From: an uncultured Anaerolineaceae bacterium
GTDB taxonomy: Bacteria > Chloroflexota > Anaerolineae > Anaerolineales > Anaerolineaceae
Assembly: GCA_927443345.1 (NCBI GenBank)
Contig: CAKMKJ010000002.1
Span: 79,071 to 143,070 of the forward strand
Reading direction: 5' to 3'
Length of the DNA: 64,000 nucleotides
The translations under genes and the position numbers were made by a program. Positions 24,636 through 33,615 of this stretch are shown here, in pieces (within the stretch, counting starts at the first letter, position 1; each line of letters starts with the position of its first letter). The notes beneath the pieces were generated by a model. It did no database searches. It saw only the letters and a program-made list of their open reading frames with translations, and was not told the origin of the DNA.

Positions 24636-26366
24636 TTACTCTTTAGGTGACCACAATTTAAAATCATTAAAAATTGATCCCCCAACAAATTCCAGCAAAA
24701 TGGAATTGTCGGGGATTAATTTTGTATCGATGGGCATGAACCAATCCAGAAAAGCCAGCAGTCTTTTAGCTTCCACGTATTCCATGGTTCCATAAGTCAC
24801 CTGCCGCAATAATGGTTCAACTAAAGACTTTAGCACTGATAATTCATAAACCAATGCGGAATTGAATAATTTATTGCCATATTCCTGGTATGGGAATATA
24901 TTTTCCTTCTCGCCGCGCTGAACTGAATCCCAATTGTGGATGGTCTGCTGGGCGGTGTATCCGCGTTCTCGCGAGTCTCGCACAATTCTTCTTAGCAGCC
25001 GGGTATCCGTTGTAGATATACGGTTATATCGGTCAAGGTTTAACTGCGTTAAGCAGGATGCATAAATCTTAAATGTGGACGTGGGATCAATATCTGGTAG
25101 AAGTTTTGGATTCAATCCATGAATGCCCTCAAGAATAATCATCTGATCTGGGCGCAACTTCACAACCTGACCTGGTTTGCTAAGCCCTTCTCTGAAATCA
25201 TAATGAGGCAATTGGATCTCTTCTCCCGCAATTAGTCGTTTTAAATCGCTGGCTAACTGCCTGGTATTCATGGCACGGATGGATTCAAAATCATATTTAC
25301 CAAATTTATCTTTTGGGGTATCTTCACGATTGACAAAATAGTTATCCATCTCAACGGGAAATGGTGAAAAACCATTCGCAAGTAATTGAACCGTTAATCG
25401 TTTCGAAAAAGTAGTCTTTCCAGAAGAGGATGGACCTGAAATAAGGATAATGCGCGATTCGTCAGATTTCTCTGCAATATGCTGTGCAACATCATTGATC
25501 TGAAGCTCATGCAGCGCTTCTGAGACCAATATGATCTCACGTATATTGCCTGCTTGAATAGCGTCGTTGAGCGCTCCGACTGATTCGATGCCCAACCGGT
25601 GCAGCCAATTGCCATATTGTCTGAAAGTACTTAACAGCTTTGGATAACTGGTCATGGGGCCGATGGTTTTTGGAGAGTTCCGTCGCGGAAAACGCAAAAC
25701 AAATCCTTCACCAACGAGGTCAAGATCAAACCATTTCAAGTAGCCAGTAGAAGGCACCATGTAACCATGATGGTAATCTTGATGTTCATCGAGCTTGTAA
25801 AGCACAAGATACTCTTTTTGACGATATTTCAATAGCTGTACCTTATCAATCAAGCCTTTCGTTTGAAAGTAACTGATTGCATCATCCAGTGGCACAGTCT
25901 GTCTAGTGAATTGAAGGTTTTCTTCGACCAACTCTTTCATTCTTTTCTTCATCTGGTTGATCTCACGGATTGTAAATTCATTTTCCGAAAAGACCTGGCA
26001 ATAATAACCACCTGAAGAGACTGAATGATCTAGCGTCATCTGAGCTTCTGGGAATAATTCTTCAAATGCAGCTTCCAACAAAAAAGTAATAGAACGACGA
26101 TAAATCCGAGCGCCGTCATCATCACCCATTGTGATTAAACTAATGCGTGAATCCAGTTCAATTGCAAAGGTTAATTCGCGTAATTCGCCATTTACCACTG
26201 CTCCCATGATGGGCGGGTTATCCCATTCAGGCAGCATTTGTAATAATTCTTCAAGCGTGGCGCCACGTTGACCGGTATATACCCTGCCATCTGGCAAGAT
26301 AATTTCAACTGTTGTACGAGTTGAAGTAAAATTTGTTGCGGGAGATTCGAAATTATTAGTTATCAT
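24636..26366 (-). CDS. Nucleoside (uridine) kinase-like protein with ThrRS-like N-terminus
   Basis: This 576-residue protein has three parts. An N-terminal TGS-like domain (about residues 18-85) contains LPDGRVYTGQRGATLEELL. A region resembling the threonyl-tRNA synthetase editing (SAD) domain follows at about 90-240, containing LLEAAFEELFPEAQM and SGGYYCQV. The C-terminal P-loop kinase of the uridine kinase/phosphoribulokinase family begins near residue 285, with Walker A SGPSSSGKTTFSKRL, DNYFVNR, and IILEGIHGLNP. The HxxxH zinc motif of a working ThrRS editing site is replaced (TFLLEAA), so tRNA editing is not expected. It probably phosphorylates uridine or another nucleoside. It converges on the aminotransferase with a six-base gap. 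Confidence 0.85.
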   Translation of the reverse strand: MITNNFESPATNFTSTRTTVEIILPDGRVYTGQRGATLEELLQMLPEWDNPPIMGAVVNGELRELTFAIELDSRISLITMGDDDGARIYRRSITFLLEAAFEELFPEAQMTLDHSVSSGGYYCQVFSENEFTIREINQMKKRMKELVEENLQFTRQTVPLDDAISYFQTKGLIDKVQLLKYRQKEYLVLYKLDEHQDYHHGYMVPSTGYLKWFDLDLVGEGFVLRFPRRNSPKTIGPMTSYPKLLSTFRQYGNWLHRLGIESVGALNDAIQAGNIREIILVSEALHELQINDVAQHIAEKSDESRIILISGPSSSGKTTFSKRLTVQLLANGFSPFPVEMDNYFVNREDTPKDKFGKYDFESIRAMNTRQLASDLKRLIAGEEIQLPHYDFREGLSKPGQVVKLRPDQMIILEGIHGLNPKLLPDIDPTSTFKIYASCLTQLNLDRYNRISTTDTRLLRRIVRDSRERGYTAQQTIHNWDSVQRGEKENIFPYQEYGNKLFNSALVYELSVLKSLVEPLLRQVTYGTMEYVEAKRLLAFLDWFMPIDTKLIPDNSILLEFVGGSIFNDFKLWSPKE

Positions 26367-26394
26367 CTATTTCTCTACTTTAAGATTTTAACTG

Positions 26395-26402
26395 ATTATA
26401 AT
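26395..26402. promoter_or_regulatory. Palindromic -10 element between divergent genes
   Basis: ATTATAAT, preceded by CTG, reads TATAAT on both strands. It sits between the nucleoside kinase (minus, ATG 26366) and the small membrane protein (plus, ATG 26469) and could start transcription in both directions. Confidence 0.5.
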
Positions 26403-26468
26403 TCTCAATTAGTCGTGTAAAGAAAATGAATTTTGCGAATCAAATTTAATTGCTTGAACGGAGCCTGC

Positions 26469-26744
26469 ATGGAGCCAAATTATCAAAATCTTGACCCTGA
26501 AGAAAGAATCAATAAATTTTTGGCAGCAGTATCAGTTCTTTTGGGTTCTGCAAGTATTTGTGCTGGAATTGTTCCGATAGTTGGTGTGATTGGCGCGGTT
26601 ATCAGCCTTTTCGCAGGAATAAGAGGCCGTCATTCAGAATCCAACAAACTTGCCACATTGGGAATAGTAATTTCCGCTTTTGCCTTGACCATTTCTGTGG
26701 TGTACGCCATTTTCGTCCAAATTGGCAAACATGGAAGCCCCTAA
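26469..26744 (+). CDS. Small two-span membrane protein, DUF4190-like
   Basis: This 91-residue protein has a short polar N-terminus and two hydrophobic segments (AAVSVLLGSASICAGIVPIVGVIGAVISLF and ATLGIVISAFALTISVVYAIFV, read in parts). A basic GRHSESNK loop separates them. The arrangement resembles small DUF4190-type membrane proteins, whose function is unknown. The start at 26469 is chosen for its GGAG Shine-Dalgarno five bases upstream; the upstream ATG at 26433 has none. It converges on the permease operon with a 13-base gap. Confidence 0.72.
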   Translation: MEPNYQNLDPEERINKFLAAVSVLLGSASICAGIVPIVGVIGAVISLFAGIRGRHSESNKLATLGIVISAFALTISVVYAIFVQIGKHGSP

Positions 26745-26757
26745 TCCTTTTTGAATT

Positions 26758-27606
26758 CTATTTTTTCTGAGAAATGAATAACATCCGATCGAGTAGAGTA
26801 TTTTGCAAAAATGCAAAAACAATCACAATCGGTAATGACATAATAATAAACATCGAAGCCAGAATACTCCATGGTTGAGCATTGCCTGATTGAACCATTG
26901 CATAAATTGACATAGCTAATGTTACTGTCTCTGCTTCACTGACAAATAACCAACCCATCGCAAACTCTGAATATCCCATTAAAAACGCAATGAGCCCTGC
27001 GATAGTGATTGATGGTAAAGCTAGCGGAAGTGAAATATGCCCAAAAGTCTGCAAACTATTAGCCCCATCCAAAAATGCTGCTTCTTCCAATTCTTTTGAA
27101 ACAGATTGAAAACCTGCTCTCATATTCCATATACAAAAAGGGAGAGCAAAAGTGGCATACACGAGGGTTAATCCCAATAATGTTGTTCGTAATTGGACCA
27201 TACTCAATACAATATACAGAGGTGTCATGAAGGCTACTGGCGGAAGCATTGCTGCCAGAAGAAGAACAAATAGTGCGGGTTTCTTACCAGGAAAGCGAAA
27301 TCGGGCAAAGGCATAAGCCAATGAAGCCCCTAAAATTAACGCAATAAATGCGGCTCCAATAGAGACAATCATACTGTTGACTAATAAATGAGAAAAATCA
27401 ACAGATTGATAAGGTCTATCAAGTACAGTGAAAAAGGGTTCAAGAGAAAAAACTTTCGGAAACAACCTGAATTCTACTGGCCGACTTTTAAGAGAGCCAT
27501 CAAAAGCTAACCGAATTGCACCCCAAATTGGAACCAAAACATAAAAGCCAATAACGATCAAAGCTATTTGAGTGAGTAATTGCTTAAACCAGTTCATTTT
27601 ACGCAT
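26758..27606 (-). CDS. ABC sugar transporter permease, MalG type
   Basis: This is a 282-residue inner-membrane permease of the carbohydrate-uptake-1 family with about six helices. The ATPase-coupling EAA loop reads EEAAFLDGANSLQTFGHISLPLALP near residues 165-190. It overlaps the upstream gene by eight bases and has a GGGAG Shine-Dalgarno inside it, so it pairs with the fused permease at 27599-29743. It is the last gene of the amylase-permease run. Together with the second permease pair upstream, the locus holds two permease sets for one binding protein. Confidence 0.92.
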   Translation of the reverse strand: MRKMNWFKQLLTQIALIVIGFYVLVPIWGAIRLAFDGSLKSRPVEFRLFPKVFSLEPFFTVLDRPYQSVDFSHLLVNSMIVSIGAAFIALILGASLAYAFARFRFPGKKPALFVLLLAAMLPPVAFMTPLYIVLSMVQLRTTLLGLTLVYATFALPFCIWNMRAGFQSVSKELEEAAFLDGANSLQTFGHISLPLALPSITIAGLIAFLMGYSEFAMGWLFVSEAETVTLAMSIYAMVQSGNAQPWSILASMFIIMSLPIVIVFAFLQNTLLDRMLFISQKK

Positions 27607-29743
27607 AAGTCACTCCCTCACTGGCTTTACTCCATTTATTTAAAATCATCACAAAAATTACAAGAAATCCCACAGTAATAACGTTAATCACTGCTGATAT
27701 CGCAAATTGACCATTTATAAAGAATCCGCTTGGGTTAAAAAAATTGTAAGACAAACCTGCCATGGTTAATTGCCCCGTGGGGAAGACCTGAAACAGATAA
27801 AACTGGTTAAAAGCAAAAATACTTCTTATAATTACTGCTGGAATTATTAAAGGCAATAACAATGGCCAAGTAATCCATCTAAATTTGTTGAACCCAGTTG
27901 CGCCATCCATCGCAGAGGCATCATATACTTCAATTGGCAAAAGCTTAAGACCTGCTGAAGCAGCCAACATCATAAACGGAAACCCATACCACACCCCTGC
28001 AATGAGCAAAACCAGAATTTGCATTTCGGAAGAATTTTGCCAGCCATTAAGAAATGAAAAAGGAAAACTGGATCCAAATTGACTAACCCCTAGACTAAGC
28101 CATCCAGTTACTGGTTGGAATACATTCACCCACATTAATGCGCCTATCATTTCTGGAATTGCCCAAGGCAAAATAAATAAAATCTCCCATCCCTTTTTTA
28201 GAAATACTTTGTTTTGTCTTAACAATAGTGCAGCAACTAATCCTAAAAATGATTGTAGAGCCACGGATACAATCGTCCAAAAAATGTTAAAAAACAAGAC
28301 ACCGCTATCTGTCAGATAGTTCATCGTTGAGGGATATGCATTGGTTCCAATATAGCCGACTACTTTTTCACGGAATGGAAAAACTGTTTCAAGAGGCTTG
28401 ACCTCTCCAATTACTCCACCCCAAACCTCTCTAAAAATACCACCTTCAAACCCATCTTTGATAGAGACACTGTTAAAATTTGAGAGAGAGACACCAATTT
28501 CAAATACTAGTGGTAATAAAGTAAAAACTACAAAAACAATGATTCCAGGAATTAACCAGGGAAGTGCTTTCTTTGTGTCATTTCTTTCAACGGCTCTGTT
28601 TTCCGATTTTTTTAGTCGCATTCTAGAGAACCAACTGGAAATTGGAGATAGAATCGTTTTATTAAACCCTTCACCCGCTATGATACACAAAGGTGCGGTT
28701 AAGATGACGATATACTGAGCCCATTTCACAGGATAAATAAACAAAAAGGCAAGCGCAATGAATACCCAGATTGCGTATAGTGGTTGTTTCTTTATTTGAC
28801 TTTTAAATCCAAGAATAGCAAATAATGTTATCAATGGATCAACGGCCACCAGAATAGAATTTGGCTGCCACAATTTTGGTGTTGAAAATAGGTATACCAA
28901 GGGCTGCCAAAAAGGATATCCTGCATTGGTGACTTCAGAGGCAGTTGAAGAATATGATGCATAATACAGGATTGTTTCTTGTAATCTCCCTAAAGGATTT
29001 GCCCAGAAATAAGGATTTGTTGCAAAAAATACCAAAATGGAGATCGCACCCCATCCTAAAATCGGCAAAATTGCTTTTTTAACTTCTTTCTTCTGAATTG
29101 CTAATATTAGCCAATCAACTAAAATCGCAATCCCAACAACACAATAGATATATTTTGATGCTGCAGTCAACCCAAGAAATAATCCAGCCAAAATTAGCCA
29201 GCCAAACGATTTATTCTTCCTTTTCTTCCATTCTATGTAAGCGAAGGCAGACAATAGACTTGTGAAAGCGGGTAATGCCTCGAGCATCACCTGACTTACA
29301 TATTTAGTTGTAAATGCATGAATCGCAAGAAAAAACCCGCCAACAGGATCGACAAGTGCGACCAAAATAGCTGTTAATGTACCAAAAATCGCACTGGTTA
29401 TTCTGGCATTGCGCAATAGATCCCGAGGAAGATACTGGTTTGGTCCAGCTGATGTTGGACGATCAGCGATTAAGGTTTTCTCTGGCAAAGGCAACAGGCT
29501 GATGCCAAAAACGATCTTCGCTAATGGAGGATGTTCTGGACGATAATTTGTCTCTGTTAATGAATCCCAATCGCCTGTTCTAAAAATGGTCGTGTACTGT
29601 TGAGCCGCGCGCAAGTAATCATCTTCATCATAATCCACGTTTAAAGTAGTCAAAGCATGCCATCGAATAAAACCAGCCAAAGCTGCAACGATGATAATGG
29701 CAAGAACCATTAACAGTTTTATTCCCTTTTTATTGTTCACCAT
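27599..29743 (-). CDS. Fusion of GT-C glycosyltransferase-like domain and MalF-type ABC permease
   Basis: This is a 714-residue membrane protein of two unrelated halves. Residues 1-about 375 look like a PMT/ArnT-type GT-C glycosyltransferase: a membrane helix at the very start, the acidic first loop NVDYDEDDYLRAAQQY, RPEHPPLAK, then about eight helices. A basic cytoplasmic linker (about 375-395) leads to a MalF-type permease (about 395-714) with PGIIVFVVFTLLPLVFEIGVSL, a periplasmic segment, and the EAA loop VYDASAMDGATGFNKFRWITWPLL (read in parts). The frame is uninterrupted, so this is no assembly artefact within the window. Start: ATG 29743 is preferred to a TTG at 29755. It is co-transcribed with the MalG-type permease and the amylase lipoprotein. 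Confidence 0.88.
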   Translation of the reverse strand: MVNNKKGIKLLMVLAIIIVAALAGFIRWHALTTLNVDYDEDDYLRAAQQYTTIFRTGDWDSLTETNYRPEHPPLAKIVFGISLLPLPEKTLIADRPTSAGPNQYLPRDLLRNARITSAIFGTLTAILVALVDPVGGFFLAIHAFTTKYVSQVMLEALPAFTSLLSAFAYIEWKKRKNKSFGWLILAGLFLGLTAASKYIYCVVGIAILVDWLILAIQKKEVKKAILPILGWGAISILVFFATNPYFWANPLGRLQETILYYASYSSTASEVTNAGYPFWQPLVYLFSTPKLWQPNSILVAVDPLITLFAILGFKSQIKKQPLYAIWVFIALAFLFIYPVKWAQYIVILTAPLCIIAGEGFNKTILSPISSWFSRMRLKKSENRAVERNDTKKALPWLIPGIIVFVVFTLLPLVFEIGVSLSNFNSVSIKDGFEGGIFREVWGGVIGEVKPLETVFPFREKVVGYIGTNAYPSTMNYLTDSGVLFFNIFWTIVSVALQSFLGLVAALLLRQNKVFLKKGWEILFILPWAIPEMIGALMWVNVFQPVTGWLSLGVSQFGSSFPFSFLNGWQNSSEMQILVLLIAGVWYGFPFMMLAASAGLKLLPIEVYDASAMDGATGFNKFRWITWPLLLPLIIPAVIIRSIFAFNQFYLFQVFPTGQLTMAGLSYNFFNPSGFFINGQFAISAVINVITVGFLVIFVMILNKWSKASEGVTYA

Positions 29744-29765
29744 ACACCCATCCAAATGTTGTTGA

Positions 29766-31412
29766 TTAATCAGTTTCTATTACGAATAAACTTATTGAAT
29801 AGGGGGAAATAGTGTTAATCGGAATGTAGCCAGATATTTCTGAATTCTCAATAGTAAAAGAACTAGCAATAATATTTCCCAATAAACTTGTTAAGCGGTA
29901 TTTCCCATCTTGTAAAAACGGTGATTCCCATGAGAGAGCACTATCCTCCAAGATAGATTTTGACAGATTAATTAGTACCAATATTGTTTCGTCGCCATCA
30001 TTGCGCAGTGCAGCATAAGCACTCTTGTTTGACGTTTTGACAGCCAATAAATTACCATTTAACAATGCTGGGTGAGATTTACGCAAATCAATTAATGTCT
30101 TGTAAGTATTAAGTAAGGATTCAGGTAAGTCTTTTTGCTCATCGACATTAACAGTAGAAAAATTACTATCTGGCAGACGCCATGGTGTAGCACTGCTAAA
30201 GCCAGCATTGTCTTCAGCAGTCCATTGCATGGGTCGGCGAATATCCTCATCAGGTTTGGTTCCTAGCATGCCTATTTCTTCGCCATAATAAATAAATGGC
30301 GTGCCAGGAGAAGTGAGTAATAACGCAGCCGCCACTTTGGCTTTATCGACATTGCCATTAAGCACACTCATGATCCGGTTTTGATCATGATTGGTCAGAA
30401 ATGTTGCAAAATTCCAATCTGGGGCATCATTTTCAATAAAACTGATTGCACTTGTCACGCCTGAATTGGATTCTCCTTTGGTACTATTAACAAAACCTTG
30501 GGCTATTTCAAAATTGAAGACCATGTCCATCTGGTCACCAGAGTACAAAGTGGTCATACGGGCATCGCTGCTGGCTACTTCACCAACTACATAAGTATCA
30601 GGGTTGATGTCCTTATAAAAGGTGTAAAACTGTTTGAACCAATCATGAGTTTGTTGGGTGTTTTCCACCTTTTCCCCTTCTTCAATCAAATGCTTGGCTG
30701 CGTCAATTCTAAAACCGTCCACCCCAACATCACTAATCCAATAATTAACCACCTTTTCCATTTGCTCAGTCACATCTGGATTTAAGTAATTGAGATCAGG
30801 CATGCAGTCACAAAAATATCCATAATATTGTTTTGCTGAAGGGCCAACTGTATTATCATGCCAATAATTACCTTTACCTGTTTCGGACCAAACATACCAA
30901 TCATGATAATCAGATTCATCACTATTTCGTGCATCAATAAAAAATGGATGTTGACTTGATGTATGATTTAAAACCATATCAATAATGATCTTAATTCCAC
31001 GCTTATGTGCTTCAGATAATAGGTTATTAAAATCCTCCATCGTCCCATATTCTGAATTGATGGCGTAATAATTCATCACATCGTACCCATGATAAGAAGG
31101 AGAAGGATGAATTGGCATAAGCCAAATTGCGTCAATTCCCAAATCAGTTTTGGTATCCGGATTTCCGTCATTCAAGTAATCAAGTTTTTCAGTAATTCCG
31201 TTGAGGTCACCAATTCCATCATCATCACTATCATAGAAACTTCTGACAAAGATTTCATAGAAAACAGCGGTTCTCCACCAGGGGGAGTCACTAACCGCAG
31301 CTTGTGTTGCCTCTGCAGTCTCGGAAATCGTTTTAGTTTGTATATATGGTGTTCCACAACTTACAATAAACACAAATGACAGAATTACAAGAAATAGAGA
31401 AGGTTTTTTCAT
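29766..31412 (-). CDS. Secreted lipoprotein alpha-amylase, GH13
   Basis: This 548-residue glycoside hydrolase has a lipoprotein signal peptide (MKKPSLFLVILSFVFIVSC, lipid-modified Cys19), so it is anchored outside the membrane. The GH13 motifs are IIDMVLNHTS (I), GFRIDAAKHL with nucleophile near residue 234 (II), VVGEVAS with acid/base near residue 277 (III), and TNHDQNRI with Asp near residue 344 (IV). The pattern resembles the intermediate alpha-amylase/oligo-1,6-glucosidase group (GH13_36). It would hydrolyse starch or maltodextrin for the neighbouring importer. An AAGGG Shine-Dalgarno lies before ATG 31412. A strong terminator hairpin sits just upstream, between it and the permease pair. 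Confidence 0.93.
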   Translation of the reverse strand: MKKPSLFLVILSFVFIVSCGTPYIQTKTISETAEATQAAVSDSPWWRTAVFYEIFVRSFYDSDDDGIGDLNGITEKLDYLNDGNPDTKTDLGIDAIWLMPIHPSPSYHGYDVMNYYAINSEYGTMEDFNNLLSEAHKRGIKIIIDMVLNHTSSQHPFFIDARNSDESDYHDWYVWSETGKGNYWHDNTVGPSAKQYYGYFCDCMPDLNYLNPDVTEQMEKVVNYWISDVGVDGFRIDAAKHLIEEGEKVENTQQTHDWFKQFYTFYKDINPDTYVVGEVASSDARMTTLYSGDQMDMVFNFEIAQGFVNSTKGESNSGVTSAISFIENDAPDWNFATFLTNHDQNRIMSVLNGNVDKAKVAAALLLTSPGTPFIYYGEEIGMLGTKPDEDIRRPMQWTAEDNAGFSSATPWRLPDSNFSTVNVDEQKDLPESLLNTYKTLIDLRKSHPALLNGNLLAVKTSNKSAYAALRNDGDETILVLINLSKSILEDSALSWESPFLQDGKYRLTSLLGNIIASSFTIENSEISGYIPINTISPYSISLFVIETD

Positions 31413-31427
31413 AAAGCCCTTTTCATC

Positions 31428-31457
31428 AAAAAAGGCGGTCTTTCGACCGCCTTTTTA
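31428..31457 (-). terminator. Intrinsic terminator inside the maltodextrin locus
   Basis: AAAAAAGGCGGTC (31428-31440) pairs with GACCGCCTTTTT (31445-31456) around a four-base loop. On the minus strand it ends in T6. It follows the MalG-type permease stop (31459) by one base and ends about 15 bases before the amylase ATG, leaving no room for a separate promoter after it. Confidence 0.85.
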
Positions 31458-31458
31458 T

Positions 31459-32478
31459 TTACCCTTTTACACCACCAGCCGTTAGACCGTTGACAATTTG
31501 TTTCTGAAGCAGAATGTAAACGATCGCAACAGGCAGGGCAACAATAATCGCCATAGCCGCAAAGCGGTTCCAAGGGATCGAATTTGCATATTGGCCAGTC
31601 ATATTATAGAGTGTCATTGCAAGCGTGTAGTCGCCTGGTTGAGTAAGGAACAACCATGGCAAAACAAACTCTTGCCAATGACCGATAAAACCCAAGAAAA
31701 ATGTAACAGCCATTTGAGGCGCAGCTAGAGGAATAACAATCCTAAAGAAAACCTGATTGGGATCTGCCCCATCTATGGCAGCCGCTTCTTCAAGTTCATG
31801 CGGAATCGTGTCAAGGTAACCCTTCAGATTCCAAACTGCAAAAGGCAGCGCTGTCGAAATCATTGCAATACCAACACCAATAAGTGAATCTCGTAAGTTG
31901 AAAAGAAGCTTGGCAGCCGTACCCGGATCACATGCAGTAAATGGTTGAATTATCATTGCGCCATCAGCACAAGTTTTTACTTGCAGACTATTCATCAGCA
32001 AAAATAAAGGAGTGACCAACCCCACTGCGGGCATTAAGAGTGGAATAAAAACCATCAGCATTAATATTTGCCTAAGTTTAAATTTAAACCGTGAGAATGC
32101 ATAAGCTGCAGATATGGCAATTAGTAAGGCAGCCAATCCAACTAAAATTGATAGCAAAGCACTATTCTTAAGTAATTCAAGAAAAGTTACCGGATTTGCA
32201 GTAGGCCGATCAAGCACTTGTTGGTATGCAACAAGAGAAATTTCTTTTGGGAACAATTCAAGACTGGAAGGTCGGGTTGATTTTGAGCTAAATGACAATG
32301 TAATAATGTACATGATCGGAAACATGACCCCGATAGTAATCAACAAGCAAATTAGTTGAATTCCTAATTGTCTCCACAGAGGAAGCTTTTCACTTCCACC
32401 TTTGTTGCCAGAGGTATCCATGGTAAAGAATCGCACCAGAAAATTTTTCCGTTTAGGTTCTTGAGATACTGTTGTCAT
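31459..32478 (-). CDS. ABC sugar transporter permease, MalG type
   Basis: This 339-residue inner-membrane permease has about six helices. The coupling loop is EEAAAIDGADPNQVFFRIVIPLAAP near residue 225. An N-terminal cytoplasmic extension of about 30 residues (KRKNFLVRFFTMDTSGNKGG) precedes the first helix. A segment with two cysteines (KTCADGAMIIQPFTACDPGT) lies in a periplasmic loop, unusual for the family. It starts one base after the MalF-type stop with a CGGAG Shine-Dalgarno and ends at the hairpin terminator at 31428-31457. Confidence 0.93.
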   Translation of the reverse strand: MTTVSQEPKRKNFLVRFFTMDTSGNKGGSEKLPLWRQLGIQLICLLITIGVMFPIMYIITLSFSSKSTRPSSLELFPKEISLVAYQQVLDRPTANPVTFLELLKNSALLSILVGLAALLIAISAAYAFSRFKFKLRQILMLMVFIPLLMPAVGLVTPLFLLMNSLQVKTCADGAMIIQPFTACDPGTAAKLLFNLRDSLIGVGIAMISTALPFAVWNLKGYLDTIPHELEEAAAIDGADPNQVFFRIVIPLAAPQMAVTFFLGFIGHWQEFVLPWLFLTQPGDYTLAMTLYNMTGQYANSIPWNRFAAMAIIVALPVAIVYILLQKQIVNGLTAGGVKG

Positions 32479-32479
32479 T

Positions 32480-33493
32480 TTATGACTCCGAATAACTTTC
32501 TGTGGCTTTGGTAATCCGATTTGTGATCAGGAAGATTGTGAGTGCCACAAAAAATATGATCACAGAAAATGCACCAGCCGCACCATAAAGTCTCAAATTC
32601 CTAACAAGGTCATAGGCGAAAGTAACCAAGATTTCTGTTGACCTCGCAGGACCGCCAGCGGTCATGAAAAACACAAAATTAAACAAATTGAACGATAAGG
32701 TGAAGCCATATACTGCCGCAGGAATCATCGCAGGACGTATTAATGGAACTGTAATGTTCCAAAACTGGAAACTTTTTGAAGCGCCATCTATTGAGGCTGC
32801 CTCATAGAGCTCTTTTGGAATACTTTGTAACGCCCCCGTTGCTACCAAAACCATAAACGGCCAACCCAGCCAAAAATTGGCAATCATCATGGCATAATAA
32901 GCGAGTGGTAATGGACCATTAGGCAACAACCATGGAATTGGCGGTTGATATTCAAACAGCCATCTGATTTTTACTGGATCTACATTTCCAAATAGTTGCG
33001 AAAAAAAGGTTAATGACTGATTCATTGCACCATATTGCTCGTCAAAAATATTTCGCCAAATTGTCGCAACTACAATTGGAGGAATTACAACAGGTAATAC
33101 ATAAATAGCCCGATAAATCTTTTTGAACCAAATACCATTAACATTTAAAAGAACAGCAATGAGTATACCTGCAGGAACATGCAACATCACGTTTGTTAGA
33201 GCCCACCATATGTTGTAAGTGAGAACTCTGAAGAAATCAAAATTTTGAACTGGCAAGCCGCCAGTGATAATATCAATATAGTTTTGTAAACCAATTTGGT
33301 TTAATTTTGGAGAATTCAAACCCAATAAAAGGTCTTTTGTTTGAAAATCTGTAAACGAAATAATCACCTGGTATATCAGTGGATAAAATGTAATTACACC
33401 TAAAACAATGAACGCAGGCAATAGATACAAATAGGGAAGAAATGATTTTTTAAAATTAAATTTGCGTTTTACAGGTACCGTAATCGTTGCCAT
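32480..33493 (-). CDS. ABC sugar transporter permease, MalF type
   Basis: This 337-residue inner-membrane permease pairs with the MalG-type protein that follows. It has about six helices, starting with YLYLLPAFIVLGVITFYPLIY. The EAA loop is ELYEAASIDGASKSFQFWNITVPLIRP near residues 230-256 (given here in parts: ELYEAASIDGA, then FQFWNITVPLI). The start has an AGAGGGA Shine-Dalgarno. It lies 122 bases after the binding protein gene, separated by two stable hairpins that probably keep binding-protein mRNA more abundant than permease mRNA. Confidence 0.93.
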   Translation of the reverse strand: MATITVPVKRKFNFKKSFLPYLYLLPAFIVLGVITFYPLIYQVIISFTDFQTKDLLLGLNSPKLNQIGLQNYIDIITGGLPVQNFDFFRVLTYNIWWALTNVMLHVPAGILIAVLLNVNGIWFKKIYRAIYVLPVVIPPIVVATIWRNIFDEQYGAMNQSLTFFSQLFGNVDPVKIRWLFEYQPPIPWLLPNGPLPLAYYAMMIANFWLGWPFMVLVATGALQSIPKELYEAASIDGASKSFQFWNITVPLIRPAMIPAAVYGFTLSFNLFNFVFFMTAGGPARSTEILVTFAYDLVRNLRLYGAAGAFSVIIFFVALTIFLITNRITKATESYSES

Positions 33494-33530
33494 CAGTCCC
33501 TCTTATATAGATATCCGGAACATTTTGTAA

Positions 33531-33606
33531 TGTCAAAGCAAATGGAAGAAATTCCATTTGCTTTGACAACTTAAATCTAGCAAGAAGGAATCCCTTTCTT
33601 GCTAGA
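33531..33606 (-). terminator. Two tandem intercistronic hairpins after the binding-protein gene
   Basis: Hairpin A has a perfect 17-base stem (33531-33547 with 33552-33568, GAAA loop on the plus strand). Hairpin B pairs TCTAGCAAGAA (33576-33586) with TTCTTGCTAGA (33596-33606). Neither has a T run on the minus strand, so they are more likely mRNA-stabilising or partial terminators between the binding protein and the permeases than full stops. Confidence 0.7.
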
Positions 33607-33615
33607 AACAACTAA

